A stretch of DNA of 34,755 nucleotides from Desulfuromonadaceae bacterium (GCA_028712665.1 JAQTRC010000030.1:1-34755); one strand, 5' to 3'. Counted from the stretch's first letter, positions 1 to 8,831 are shown. Numbers and translations: made by a program. The notes: generated by a model not told the origin, from the letters alone.

Positions 1-323
1 TGTTCATCCTTCGTCACTACGGCGTCCATATCCGGATGGGCCAATCTCAGAGGGGCGGCATCTTCCCCCGTCAGAAGCACAAAGGCCTGCTTGAACCCCT
101 GTCCACGAAGCTCGGAAAAGAGCTGGATACCATCCATGAACGGCATGTTCATATCGGATAATACAATACCGATTGAGGGGTCGGTCGCGATTTTTTCCAG
201 CGCATCCATGCCGCCTATCGCAATCACGGTTTCGTAACCTGCCGATTCAAGAATCAGCCCGGTCAGCTCGGCGGTGAATTCATCATCGTCCACCACCAGA
301 ATTGTTGCGGATATGTCGCTCAT
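1..323 (-). CDS. Response regulator receiver protein, C-terminus cut by the window edge
   Basis: This frame is open from an ATG at 323 to the left edge, about 107 residues, so the gene is incomplete. It reads as a CheY-like receiver domain: an acidic pocket at D12-D14, the likely phosphoacceptor D57 in SDMNMPFMDG, the conserved Thr of LLTGED near residue 85, and a Lys in VVTKDE near 105. A strong GGAG Shine-Dalgarno lies 6 nt before the ATG, which fixes the start. It is the next gene downstream of the cheA hybrid, about 90 nt away, so it is a plausible output of that system (inference). Whether a GGDEF, kinase or other domain follows the receiver cannot be seen. A dispersed repeat fills the gap to cheA. 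Confidence 0.85.
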   Translation of the reverse strand, partial: MSDISATILVVDDDEFTAELTGLILESAGYETVIAIGGMDALEKIATDPSIGIVLSDMNMPFMDGIQLFSELRGQGFKQAFVLLTGEDAAPLRLAHPDMDAVVTKDE

Positions 324-336
324 ATATATCTCCTTT

Positions 337-413
337 GCCCCTGTAAACGGGATAACTGCGTTAACGAAGTATATTTCTGCCAGAAAACCGAGAAGCAACT
401 TCTAACTTACTAA
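337..413 (-). repeat. Dispersed 77-bp element, copy A (downstream of cheA)
   Basis: Read on the minus strand it begins TTAGTAAGTTAG directly after the cheA stop codon. It then contains a TTTCTG-G-CAGAAA hairpin, the core GTTAACGCAGTTATCC, and ends with a CCC/GGG hairpin. The core is identical, 16 of 16 bases, in copy B at 2746-2822, which lies in the opposite orientation on the other side of cheA. A third, more diverged copy precedes fdnG. I do not recognise the family. It could be a mobile non-coding repeat or a structured leader RNA. This copy ends about 14 nt before the ATG of the downstream response regulator. Confidence 0.7.
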
Positions 414-2705
414 TCATCCGATCAGACTGCGAACAGTTTCTATCAGGTTGGATTGGTCGAAGGCTCCCTTGACGATATAAGCGTTGGCCCCCACTTGTAT
501 GCCGCGCCGCTTGTCCTCGTCTTTTTCGCGCGAGGTCACGATTATGACCGGCACATGCCGGTAACGGTCGTCCGCGCGCAAGCGCTCGGTGAAGGAAAAA
601 CCGTCCAACCTCGGCATCTCCACATCGGTAATTACGAGGTCGTACAACACCTCTCGCGTCTTTTCAAATGCATCTTCGCCATCTTCCGCGGTGACCACGG
701 TATAACCGTAAGCCTCCAGGATACTCTTTTCGATCTCTCTGGTATTTATGGAATCGTCAACTACCAGCACCGTTGCCGAACGATCTTCCTTGACAGCCGG
801 GGTGAGCCGCCCCGGCTCCACGATTTCCCGTGCCTGCCTGAAAAGTTCCGGAATATGGAGAACGTTGATGATACTGTCCCGCTCCCCGATAGTGACGCCG
901 GAGACCATGCGGAGATTCTTCAGATGAGCCGGCATGGGCTTGACCACCATCTCTTCCCGTCCAAGAATATCGTCAACCAGCAGTGCGAGTTTTTCCTCTC
1001 CATCCTTGATGATGACCACCAACAGCTCGTTCTTCTCGGAGCCCGATTCTATCGGAAGCTTGATGAGAGTGGCCAGATTCTCGACCGGGATTATCTGCTC
1101 CCGCAGACGAATGGCTCGCTTGTTTACGATCTCGATGATATCACTCTGTTCCACAGAGAGCATTTCAACCAGAGAGGTAGCCGGCATGGCGCATATTTTT
1201 CCGTTTGCCGATACAAAAAAGAGAGAAAACACTGCCAGATTAAGTGGGAGGCGGAGGAGAAAAGTAGTCCCTTTTCCTTCCCTGGTTTCGACAATTATCG
1301 TCCCTTTCAACTCGTCCACAATGCTTTTTCTGACAACATCCATGCCAACTCCCCGGCCCGAAAGGTCGGTAATGATCGGGCTCGTACTGAAACCGGGCAT
1401 GAAGATAAGGTCGATGATCTCGGCGCGGGACATGCCGGCCAGGGTGTCGGCCTCGAATAGCCTCTTTGACAGCGCCTTCTCACGGATGCCATCGACAGAC
1501 AGCCCTTTGCCGTCGTCGCTGAGTGAAATCGTGACACACCCGCTGTCGTAAAAAGCGGAGAGCCTTATTGTCCCTTTGGCAGGTTTTCCGGCCGCAACCC
1601 TTTCTTCGGAGTTCTCCAGACCATGATCCAGCGAATTGCGGATCATATGCATAAGAGAATCACCGATACGGTCGATAATTTTCCTGTCCAGTTCGGTATC
1701 TCCTCCCTCCAGAACGAAATCGATATCTTTGCCATGTTCATGGGCAAGATCCCTGACTGTCCGGCGAAGAGGATCGAATACGGTTGAAAGCGGCTGCATC
1801 CGCATCCTGAGTGAAGTTTCCTGCAGATCACTGACCAGATGGTCCTGCAACAGGGAGGCGTCGTGCATGGCGCGCACCGATTGACGCAGGGAAAGTTGAA
1901 GTGCTGCGCCGGCCTCTACCAAGGTATTGTTTTGGTCTTCGTCTGTTTCAAACCGTTCGGACATGGATATTAAATGCCTCGCAGTTGCCCGCTCGATTTC
2001 ACTGAGCCTCCCAATATGCCTCCTGAATCTGCCATGCTCCGAGACGATCTCTCCCATCAGCCGTATCAGTTCATCAAGCTTGGCGGCATTGACCCTGAGA
2101 TAATCAACCTGACGTCCTTTGTCGGATGCGGGGAGTGATGCGGCCGGAGCGGTCGCAGTGGCAGGTTGTTTATCAGGCTTGACTGACTTGTCATCAGGTT
2201 TGACAGGCTTTTCATCAGGTTTGACAGGCTTTTCATCAGATTTGGCAGGCTTGTCATCAGGCCTGTCAGGCTTATCAGATTTGGCAGGCTTGTCGTCAGG
2301 CTTGCCGGACTGTTCAGCCGGAATTGCCGCAACCTGGGCCAGTTCCTCGCAGAGCGCCATCGGCGCCTCCATTGAAGTATCACCCGCTGTTATCTTTTCA
2401 AGCATCGCCGTAAGTGTGTCCACCCCCCGAAAGAGGGCATCGGAGGCTGCAGCGGTTAAAGCTATTTTACCGCCGCGCACCGCATCCAGTACATCTTCCA
2501 TCTTGTGGGCCAATTCGGTGACTCCCGAAAGCTTCATCATCCGGGACGATCCCTTGATAGTGTGGGCTGAACGGAACAGACCATTAATTATCTCGGCATC
2601 GCCAGGCGTATTTTCAAGGTTTAACAGACCTTCGCTTATCCGGGAGCAGTGTTCGCGCGCCTCTTCGACAAAACGTGCCAGAAATTTTGAGTGGTCGAAT
2701 GCCAT
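414..2705 (-). CDS. cheA: CheA-type hybrid chemotaxis histidine kinase with C-terminal receiver
   Basis: This 763-residue protein would phosphorylate itself under MCP/CheW control and pass phosphate to response regulators. Domain order is as follows. An N-terminal Hpt domain carries the phosphoacceptor H48 in AHTIKGSS. A Lys/Asp/Pro-rich linker (about 138-190) is built from 7-residue repeats. A dimerisation domain follows. The HATPase domain has N-box HMIRNSLDHGLE, DDGKGL and GRGVGMDVVRKS. Then come a CheW-like regulatory domain and a C-terminal receiver (VLVVDDS, phosphoacceptor in TDVEMPRLDG). No separate P2 regulator-docking domain is evident; the linker stands where P2 would be. The CheA-REC layout matches WspE and FrzE type kinases of non-flagellar chemosensory systems (family knowledge). 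The gene follows cheR, from which it is separated by a hairpin and repeat copy B. A GAGG Shine-Dalgarno precedes the ATG at 2705. Confidence 0.95.
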   Translation of the reverse strand: MAFDHSKFLARFVEEAREHCSRISEGLLNLENTPGDAEIINGLFRSAHTIKGSSRMMKLSGVTELAHKMEDVLDAVRGGKIALTAAASDALFRGVDTLTAMLEKITAGDTSMEAPMALCEELAQVAAIPAEQSGKPDDKPAKSDKPDRPDDKPAKSDEKPVKPDEKPVKPDDKSVKPDKQPATATAPAASLPASDKGRQVDYLRVNAAKLDELIRLMGEIVSEHGRFRRHIGRLSEIERATARHLISMSERFETDEDQNNTLVEAGAALQLSLRQSVRAMHDASLLQDHLVSDLQETSLRMRMQPLSTVFDPLRRTVRDLAHEHGKDIDFVLEGGDTELDRKIIDRIGDSLMHMIRNSLDHGLENSEERVAAGKPAKGTIRLSAFYDSGCVTISLSDDGKGLSVDGIREKALSKRLFEADTLAGMSRAEIIDLIFMPGFSTSPIITDLSGRGVGMDVVRKSIVDELKGTIIVETREGKGTTFLLRLPLNLAVFSLFFVSANGKICAMPATSLVEMLSVEQSDIIEIVNKRAIRLREQIIPVENLATLIKLPIESGSEKNELLVVIIKDGEEKLALLVDDILGREEMVVKPMPAHLKNLRMVSGVTIGERDSIINVLHIPELFRQAREIVEPGRLTPAVKEDRSATVLVVDDSINTREIEKSILEAYGYTVVTAEDGEDAFEKTREVLYDLVITDVEMPRLDGFSFTERLRADDRYRHVPVIIVTSREKDEDKRRGIQVGANAYIVKGAFDQSNLIETVRSLIG
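2170..2313 (-). repeat. Tandem 21-bp repeats encoding the CheA linker
   Basis: There are seven head-to-tail units of 21 bp (one shortened to 18). On the plus strand the unit is close to TCATCAGGTTTGACAGGCTT plus one base, and the two units at 2191-2232 are identical. Each unit encodes seven residues of the form D-(D/E)-K-P-(A/V)-K-(P/S). All units are multiples of 3, so copy-number change would alter linker length between the Hpt and dimerisation domains without breaking the frame. The tract is low-complexity, very hydrophilic and probably disordered. Confidence 0.85.
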
Positions 2706-2745
2706 GTTTTGCCATTCCTCTTTAGTAAGTAATATTTCGGCGTTT

Positions 2746-2822
2746 TTAGTAAATTAAAGGATTTCCCGCGTATTTTGGCAAAAGAATACTTGAGTTAACG
2801 CAGTTATCCTGTTTATCAGGGC
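2746..2822 (+). repeat. Dispersed 77-bp element, copy B (upstream of cheA, inverted relative to copy A)
   Basis: Read on the plus strand it begins TTAGTAAATTAAAGG and continues through a TTTTG-G-CAAAA hairpin and the core GTTAACGCAGTTATCC. It ends in a CCTG-TTTAT-CAGG hairpin. It is clearly related to copy A at 337-413, but in reverse orientation, so the two copies bracket cheA with their TTAGT ends facing the gene. It lies between cheR and cheA and is antisense to the direction of cheA transcription, which argues against a simple cis-acting leader role here. Confidence 0.7.
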
Positions 2823-2841
2823 TTTGGGCAAGTATATTTAT

Positions 2842-2869
2842 GTTTCCATCCGGAGTTTCAGATGGAAAC
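2842..2869. repeat. GTTTCCATC hairpin downstream of cheR
   Basis: This is a perfect 9-bp inverted repeat, GTTTCCATC (2842-2850) and GATGGAAAC (2861-2869), with a 10-nt loop, touching the cheR stop codon. No T-run follows on the minus strand, so it is not a canonical intrinsic terminator, although it may stabilise the mRNA end. The same arm sequence, extended by CGG, recurs at 15021-15052 and 21061-21100, marking a dispersed hairpin family. Confidence 0.75.
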
Positions 2870-4428
2870 TATTCTGTTCTTGAACGCATTTCTTTTTTTG
2901 GACCCAGGAGCGATAATTTGTGCCGGCAGATCGCGATGAACTGCTCCGCATTGAATGTAAGCGGGAAAAATGCCTTCCCAAGCTCCTTGAGGGAGCCTTT
3001 CTCCAAAACCCGAAACGCTGACTCATAGCCGCTTCGCGCCCGTTTCTCGTCCCGCTGCACGAAGCTGATCTCAGCTGAATAGAAATGGGCCAGCCAGCAG
3101 GAAGCATCCAGATAGATGGCCTCTCTGAAACGCTTGAGGGCATCATCGTAGTCCCCTTTCTGCCGAGCAATAATGCCAAGCATGAGGTACGCTTCCAGAC
3201 AGAGTGAGTCTTGGCTGAGAACGGCATTGCATACGACGTGAGCCTCCTCGAATCTGGACAAGCTGAGGAGCAGGCTCGCCTTGAGGCAGCAAGCCTTCTC
3301 GAAGGTGCTATCCTGTTCGATTATTGCATCAAGAATATCAAGCGCTTTCTCTTGCTGCTTGTCGTGAGCCAACTTAATGGCCTCATCAAAACGTTCCCTG
3401 AGGTCCGGCTGTTTTGATGAGTGCGGATGTTTACGGGGACGTTCATGAATATGTCCCTCCTGCTTCCGGTTCAGGAGTGGTTCGTGTCTTGGCGCGTAAA
3501 CCGTGGCAGTTTGCAGAGACCTGACCCGCACCGGTTCCGGAGTCGATGAATTTCGACTGGACGTTCGGCGCTCTTCAAAAACAAGCGTTGGTGTTTTGCG
3601 GTAATAAAAGAGCGAATCCTGTTTTACGAGGGAAAGAATACCTATGTCATGATGAATCGTTTCCGAAGCACCGACCAGCAAACATCCCCCTTCGATGAGA
3701 AGTTCCGAAAGTTTGCCGAATATCTTCCGCTGTACCTCCCCTGGAAAATAAATGGATACGTTCCGGTACAAGATTATGTCGGGCGACTGCATCCTTTCGG
3801 GATAGGATGCGTCCAACAGGTTTACGACCCCGAATTCGACCTGCTTTCTGATGGCGTCCTGGATCTGGAATCTTCCCGGATCAGTTGGAGTGAAATAGCG
3901 TTCAAAAATATTTTTGTCCATACCGCGAAAAGATGGATTTCCGTATTCACCCTTGCGGGCAACGGCAACGGCCACAGAATCGATGTCAACGCCTGTTATG
4001 ACAAAAAGTCGCTCGCTCTCGATCCCAAACCGCTCACGCAGCATAATGGCTATGGAATAGGGTTCTTCTCCGGTAGAACAACCTGCGCTCAATATTCTGA
4101 CCGGCCTCTTGTTAAGAGCGTTCATGAACTCCGGCAACATCTTTTCGACCATCAGGTTCAGATGATCAGGTTCACGGAAAAAATAGGTCTCGTTGACGGT
4201 CAGCAACTCCGTCAGCTGGAGCAGCTCTTCGCTCTCTTGCAACAGCAGGTTTAGATAGACATCGGCTCTGTCAACTCTTCGTGCAGCCATCCGACGCCGC
4301 AGCCCCGTAAAAAGCGCCTGCTCCCGCTCATTTTCGAAGCTGTGCCCGCACGTACTCAACAACAGTTCCTTAAATTTTGTAAGGTCGAAAGGTTCTACCG
4401 TTTTACCGGGCCCTGCCGCGCTCTTCAT
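2869..4428 (-). CDS. cheR: CheR-type MCP methyltransferase with C-terminal TPR region
   Basis: This 519-residue protein should transfer methyl groups from SAM to MCP glutamates. The all-alpha CheR N-domain spans roughly 12-75. The conserved TVNETYFFR stretch (about 77-85) leads into the Rossmann methyltransferase domain with SAM loop SAGCSTGEEPYS (114-125). The catalytic domain ends near 285, followed by a basic low-complexity linker (about 290-340). Tetratricopeptide-like repeats follow (about 335-490, e.g. AYLMLGIIARQKGDYDDALKR, cited in part). CheR with TPRs is typical of WspC-like proteins in non-flagellar systems (family knowledge). It overlaps cheB by one base (TAATG), implying translational coupling. 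It is the expected partner of cheB and of the two MCPs upstream. Confidence 0.93.
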   Translation of the reverse strand: MKSAAGPGKTVEPFDLTKFKELLLSTCGHSFENEREQALFTGLRRRMAARRVDRADVYLNLLLQESEELLQLTELLTVNETYFFREPDHLNLMVEKMLPEFMNALNKRPVRILSAGCSTGEEPYSIAIMLRERFGIESERLFVITGVDIDSVAVAVARKGEYGNPSFRGMDKNIFERYFTPTDPGRFQIQDAIRKQVEFGVVNLLDASYPERMQSPDIILYRNVSIYFPGEVQRKIFGKLSELLIEGGCLLVGASETIHHDIGILSLVKQDSLFYYRKTPTLVFEERRTSSRNSSTPEPVRVRSLQTATVYAPRHEPLLNRKQEGHIHERPRKHPHSSKQPDLRERFDEAIKLAHDKQQEKALDILDAIIEQDSTFEKACCLKASLLLSLSRFEEAHVVCNAVLSQDSLCLEAYLMLGIIARQKGDYDDALKRFREAIYLDASCWLAHFYSAEISFVQRDEKRARSGYESAFRVLEKGSLKELGKAFFPLTFNAEQFIAICRHKLSLLGPKKEMRSRTE

Positions 4429-5468
4429 TATTCAACTCCGGCCCGATGCATCAGTTCGGCGGGAATATTGGCAAGCGGTACAGTCTTGTAGATGTAACCG
4501 CGTTCCACCGCAATTCGATTCATGCCGTATACCACGGAACTTTTGTCATCCTGCGCGATCGTAGCTCCTCCGGCCTTCAGGATTGCCTGCATACCTGCAA
4601 CCCCGTCGTCCCCCATGCCGCTCATAATCAACCCGATGGCACGCTCCCGATATGCCGCGGCAACAGAGGCAAGCATTGTATTGCAGGAGGGGCGATAAAG
4701 ATGACTTGCATCCCGATCGCCGAGGATAATCATCCCCTGTTCGGTGATCCTCATAGAATGTTCGGCAGGATTGACATAAACGTTCCCCGGTTCAAGAACA
4801 TCTCCATTAACTGCAACCCGAACCTTGAGAGGTGTTACCGCGTTCAGCCAGTCCACCATCCCCTGGGTAAACCCTTCTGCAATATGCTGGGTTATGACGA
4901 TTGGGACAGGAAACAGGGCCGGAAGTTGCGAAAGAATCTTATGAATGGCCTGCGGTCCTCCGGTGGAGGATGCTATTGCAACGATTCCCCCCTTCGAAAA
5001 ACCTTTCTGAATAGGCGCATTGCTCACGCTCGCAGTTGCAGAACGCCTTCTCATGGTCAGCAGATGGGCGGCAACATCCACATTGGCCAGAAGCCGGATC
5101 TTTTTTACCAGGTTCAATACATTTTCCAGGCTGATATCCGGCTTTTCAATGACGTCAAGCGCCCCCTTTGACACCGCAGTAAAGGCGGTGCGAACGCCGG
5201 TCAGGGCGGTCACCACAAGGATGGGCACCGGATGCTCGGCGATAATCCTTTCAATGGCCTCCAACCCTCCCATAACAGGCATTTCGATATCCATGGTCAC
5301 AATATCCGGATTGAGTGAGGCTACCATGGAAATGGCTTCCTCTCCATTTGAAGCCTCGCCGACCACAACGATATCCGGTTCCGACTCCAGGATTTCGCGG
5401 ATCATGTCGCGCACCAGGCTGCTGTCATCTACCAGTAGCACCCGTATCATATTTTTTGATTTTACCAT
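4428..5468 (-). CDS. cheB: Chemotaxis response regulator protein-glutamate methylesterase
   Basis: This 346-residue protein has the standard CheB layout: an N-terminal receiver (DD at 14-15, phosphoacceptor D60 in MDIEMPVMGG, Lys in IEKPD near 109) and a C-terminal methylesterase. The expected catalytic triad is visible: S168 in ASSTGG, H195 in TQHIAEGF and D288 in GMGDDGV. It would remove methyl groups from MCPs when phosphorylated by CheA. The ATG at 5468 has GGAG about 11 nt upstream. An in-frame ATG at residue 7 has no Shine-Dalgarno and is less likely. The gene begins 3 nt after the MCP stop and overlaps cheR, so MCP-cheB-cheR form a tight transcriptional unit. Confidence 0.96.
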   Translation of the reverse strand: MVKSKNMIRVLLVDDSSLVRDMIREILESEPDIVVVGEASNGEEAISMVASLNPDIVTMDIEMPVMGGLEAIERIIAEHPVPILVVTALTGVRTAFTAVSKGALDVIEKPDISLENVLNLVKKIRLLANVDVAAHLLTMRRRSATASVSNAPIQKGFSKGGIVAIASSTGGPQAIHKILSQLPALFPVPIVITQHIAEGFTQGMVDWLNAVTPLKVRVAVNGDVLEPGNVYVNPAEHSMRITEQGMIILGDRDASHLYRPSCNTMLASVAAAYRERAIGLIMSGMGDDGVAGMQAILKAGGATIAQDDKSSVVYGMNRIAVERGYIYKTVPLANIPAELMHRAGVE

Positions 5469-5471
5469 CGG

Positions 5472-7007
5472 TTAGCGAACTCCGCCGTATACCGCGGCAC
5501 CCTGTTCTCTGGCATCTTTCCCAACCTTGAAGGTCCCCACCAATATTTTCAGTTGATTCGATAATTCCAACAGTTCGTCGGTCGCGCTGTTTGTCTGATG
5601 AATCGAATCGGTCGAATGCCGTACCCCCTGCTCAATGTCCTTGAGAGCCAAAACCACCTGGCTGCTGGCAATCTGCTGTTGTTGAGTCGAAAGAGATATC
5701 TGACGGGCTGCACTGGCAGTCTCATCCACGCCGTCCACGCTTTCTATAAGCATCGATACCGTATGGGAGGCGTATTCCTGCCCTTCCTGAATCAGCTGGA
5801 AACTCTTTTCCGAAGACATTACCAGGCGGTTAACCGAATCAAGAATCTCCGTTATCTTCCCTTCGATCTCGGTAGTCGACTCAACCACGCTGTCGGCCAG
5901 GCGGCGTATCTCGACCGCCACCACACCAAAACGCTTTCCAGTCTCTCCGGCGCTCGCCGCCTCAAGCGCAGCGTTGAAGGCGATCAGCTTGGTCTGGTTG
6001 GCAATGTTATTGATAATTTCCATAACCTTGTTGATTTCTTTCGACTTTCTTCCCAACTCTACGATTTCTGTCAAATTTGTCTGTATGTTGTGACTTATGT
6101 CATTAATCTTGAAGTTAAGATTTTCTACCTCGGCGGCGCCGATTTTGGTGTCTTCGAGAGTCTTGTCGGCCCTTTCCACAACGCTATGGCTGTGCTGGGC
6201 GATCTGGCTGGCTGTGGAAGAGAACTCTTCCATGGTGGATGATATTTCCACCACAGAACTGGAAAGCTGAGTGGAAAAACCGGATTGCTGATCCATCGTT
6301 AATGCAATTGCGCCGGTATGGGAATGAATCTGTTCTGTTATCCCGGAAACTTTGCCGATGATCGGGTAAAGGGCTTTTTTTACAAGAAGGAGCGTAATTA
6401 GTGAGAAAATGGCAGCAATGACTGCCGTCATGATGACAACTTTCAACTGAAGGTGGTTATAAGCGGAAAAATAATCACTCTGCTTAATTCCGACATAGAG
6501 AACGCCGATCACTTCACCTTTGTTGTTCTTGATCGGATCATAAGCCGTAAAATAGGGAACATCGAGTATCTTCGCTTCTCCACGATACTGCTTCCCTTCC
6601 TTGATGACCGCATCGTAGGCCGGGCCGACAAGCTTGGTATCGACTGCCCGGCTGCCGTCAGGCTTCAGAACATTGGTGGTAACTCTGGTATCACCCATGA
6701 AAATGGTTGCCGTACCGCCGAAAATCTCCTTGATCTTGTCAGGAAGTTCATAATTGCCATTAACCACATATCGGCCTGCCATCAATTTACCGTTGGCGAT
6801 ATAAAACTCCGTACCCTTGGGATCATAAAAATCGCTACCCTTGGCTTTGAGAAGTTCCCAGAAAGTTTTCAATATCCCTTCCTGGGAAACGCTCGCCTGT
6901 CTGCGGATCTCCGAGTTTATACTGACAAAGGTAAAACAGGTTGTAATTGCAATTGCCGTTATTACGATGATGACGTTTATCAGCATAAACTTGGTGGTTA
7001 ATTTCAT
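5472..7007 (-). CDS. Methyl-accepting chemotaxis protein with Cache sensor, HAMP apparently missing
   Basis: This 511-residue membrane receptor has TM1 at about 9-28, a periplasmic single-Cache sensor (about 35-185, with GTATIFMGDTRVTTNV and YFTAYDPIKNNKGEVIGVLY), TM2 near 190-212, and a cytoplasmic signalling domain whose hairpin tip reads IAFNAALEAASAGETGKRFG. It closely resembles the neighbouring MCP throughout. Immediately after TM2, however, it lacks about 40 residues that form the HAMP domain in the neighbour, passing directly from VKKALYP to the coiled coil. A strong AGGAG precedes the ATG. It probably arose by tandem duplication. The ligand is unknown; Cache domains of this type commonly bind small organic acids (family knowledge). 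Confidence 0.95.
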   Translation of the reverse strand: MKLTTKFMLINVIIVITAIAITTCFTFVSINSEIRRQASVSQEGILKTFWELLKAKGSDFYDPKGTEFYIANGKLMAGRYVVNGNYELPDKIKEIFGGTATIFMGDTRVTTNVLKPDGSRAVDTKLVGPAYDAVIKEGKQYRGEAKILDVPYFTAYDPIKNNKGEVIGVLYVGIKQSDYFSAYNHLQLKVVIMTAVIAAIFSLITLLLVKKALYPIIGKVSGITEQIHSHTGAIALTMDQQSGFSTQLSSSVVEISSTMEEFSSTASQIAQHSHSVVERADKTLEDTKIGAAEVENLNFKINDISHNIQTNLTEIVELGRKSKEINKVMEIINNIANQTKLIAFNAALEAASAGETGKRFGVVAVEIRRLADSVVESTTEIEGKITEILDSVNRLVMSSEKSFQLIQEGQEYASHTVSMLIESVDGVDETASAARQISLSTQQQQIASSQVVLALKDIEQGVRHSTDSIHQTNSATDELLELSNQLKILVGTFKVGKDAREQGAAVYGGVR

Positions 7008-7184
7008 GGGTGGTTCTCCTGTATTAATTCGTTCGTGATATGTTTAGTATTGCATTCTACCGGATCAAAAGAGTCCACAAAAAGAATTTCGGCCATGCTG
7101 AAATGTTAAGCTCTCATAACATAAATATATTCATAAGTCTCTTTTTCTGATGCAATTATGTTTGCATACCTTCAGGATCCAAGT

Positions 7185-8810
7185 TTATCGCGGTTTCTCT
7201 TCAAGCCGGAACTGATTCATGTAATCTTCGAATTCCTGTGAAATCCCTTTCAGGTCTTTGCTGATAGCGCTGAACTGTTGAATAGATTGAGTAGAATACC
7301 TTGTCCCTTGCTCGATCTCTCTGAGTGCAAGCAACACCTGAGAACTCGCAATCTGCTGTTGATGAGTCGACAGTGAAATCTGTTTTGCCGTATCGTTTGT
7401 CACCTCGGCTCCACTCACCACTACACTCAGCATCTCCAATGCCTGCCCCGAATACTCCCGCCCCTCAATAATTCTCTTTGACCCTTTTTCCGAGGAGATT
7501 ATGAAACGATCTACCGCACTCATTATCTCCGAGATCTTGCTTTCGATCTCAGCTGTAGATTCCACAACATTGTCTGCCAGGCGCCGAATCTCGACCGCCA
7601 CTACGCCGAACCTTTTTCCCGCCTCACCGGCGCTCGCCGCTTCAAGAGCGGCATTAAATGCGATGAGCTTGGTCTGACTGGCGATAGAATTTATAATTTC
7701 CATTACCTTGTTAATCTCTTTCGATTTCCTCCCCAACTCCACGACCTCGTGGAGATTGGCTTCGTTGTCCTGCATAATTTCGCTCATCTTCATTGCAAGG
7801 TTTTCCATCCCGTGCGCACTCTTATTGATGTCCAGCTGAGATTGATCGGCATTTTCCGCAACTCCCTGGCTGTGTTGGGCAATCTGCGCGGCAGTGGATG
7901 AAAATTCTTCCATTGTTGAGGATATCTCCATCACAGAAGACGAAAGTTGAGATGTAAAACCTGCGTGCTGGGTAACTGTTTCAGTGATGGTTTCAGTATG
8001 GCTGCTGATCCTCTTTGACACTCCATCGACCATGGTCATGATATGGTGCATCTTATCAAGCAGATTGTTAACTTCCTTGCTGACGTCTCCAATCTCGTCC
8101 TGGGATATCGCGGTCATTCTTTTAGTAAGAATAGTAACGCCGCTATCATTGTCGGTAATCTCCTTCAACGAGCCTACCATTAACTTAAGAGGAGAAAGTG
8201 ATCGTTTCACCATGAAGCCGGTGAAGAACGTAAGAACAATGGCAAGGGCAATTGCCATAATTATTACACCTGTTTTAAGTTCATCGTAGGCGGCGAAGAA
8301 ATCGCTCTTTTTAACTCCTACATAGAGGACGCCGATGATTTCACCCCTGTTGTTTTTTATCGGATCATACGCCGTAAAATATGGGATACCGAGGATCATC
8401 GCTTCTCCCCGATACGGCTTTCCTCCCTTGATCACAGCGTCGTATGCGGCTCCGACAAGTTTCGTGCCGATCGCCCGGCTGCCGTCCTCCTTGAGTACGT
8501 TCGTAGTAACGCGGGTGTCCCCCATGAAGATGGTAGCCGTACCTCCGAAAATCTCCTTGATCCTGTCGGGAAGTTCAAAGTTGCCGTTTACGACATAATT
8601 TCCTGCCAGCAATTTACCGTTTACGATCTGGAAATCGCTACCCTTGCTTCTCAGTAATTCCCAGAAGGTATTCAGACGGTTTTCCTGCGCCACATTTGCC
8701 TGCCTGTTGATCTCCTTATGGATATGAAACAGGGCAAAGCCGGTTGTAATCGCAATAGATGCGATTACAATAATAATATTCAATAATACGAATCTTGTTG
8801 TTAATCTCAT
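7185..8810 (-). CDS. Methyl-accepting chemotaxis protein with Cache sensor and HAMP
   Basis: The protein has 541 residues from the ATG at 8810. GGGAG stands 6 nt before that ATG, and the start MRLTTRF matches MKLTTKF of the neighbour. A second in-frame ATG two codons earlier is less likely. The order is TM1 (about 8-27), a Cache sensor (about 33-175) with GTATIFMGDTRVTTNV and YFTAYDPIKNNRGEIIGVLY, TM2 (about 182-205), HAMP (about 205-260, with the QDEIGDVSKEVNNL element), and an MCP signalling domain with tip IAFNAALEAASAGEAGKRFG. It is a tandem paralogue of the gene at 5472-7007, from which it is separated by 177 bp. It lies 21 bp downstream of the second cheW and is presumably co-transcribed. 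Confidence 0.95.
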   Translation of the reverse strand: MRLTTRFVLLNIIIVIASIAITTGFALFHIHKEINRQANVAQENRLNTFWELLRSKGSDFQIVNGKLLAGNYVVNGNFELPDRIKEIFGGTATIFMGDTRVTTNVLKEDGSRAIGTKLVGAAYDAVIKGGKPYRGEAMILGIPYFTAYDPIKNNRGEIIGVLYVGVKKSDFFAAYDELKTGVIIMAIALAIVLTFFTGFMVKRSLSPLKLMVGSLKEITDNDSGVTILTKRMTAISQDEIGDVSKEVNNLLDKMHHIMTMVDGVSKRISSHTETITETVTQHAGFTSQLSSSVMEISSTMEEFSSTAAQIAQHSQGVAENADQSQLDINKSAHGMENLAMKMSEIMQDNEANLHEVVELGRKSKEINKVMEIINSIASQTKLIAFNAALEAASAGEAGKRFGVVAVEIRRLADNVVESTAEIESKISEIMSAVDRFIISSEKGSKRIIEGREYSGQALEMLSVVVSGAEVTNDTAKQISLSTHQQQIASSQVLLALREIEQGTRYSTQSIQQFSAISKDLKGISQEFEDYMNQFRLEEKPR

Positions 8811-8831
8811 GGACATCTCCCAGTCAAAATT

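Noticed and set aside
453..1460. Plus-strand open frame opposite cheA
   Set aside because: It lies antisense to the conserved ATPase, CheW and receiver domains and has no ribosome site or recognisable motif.
2842..2869. Intrinsic terminator after cheR
   Set aside because: The stem is good but no T-run follows, and the same arms recur elsewhere inside operons. It is listed as a repeat instead.
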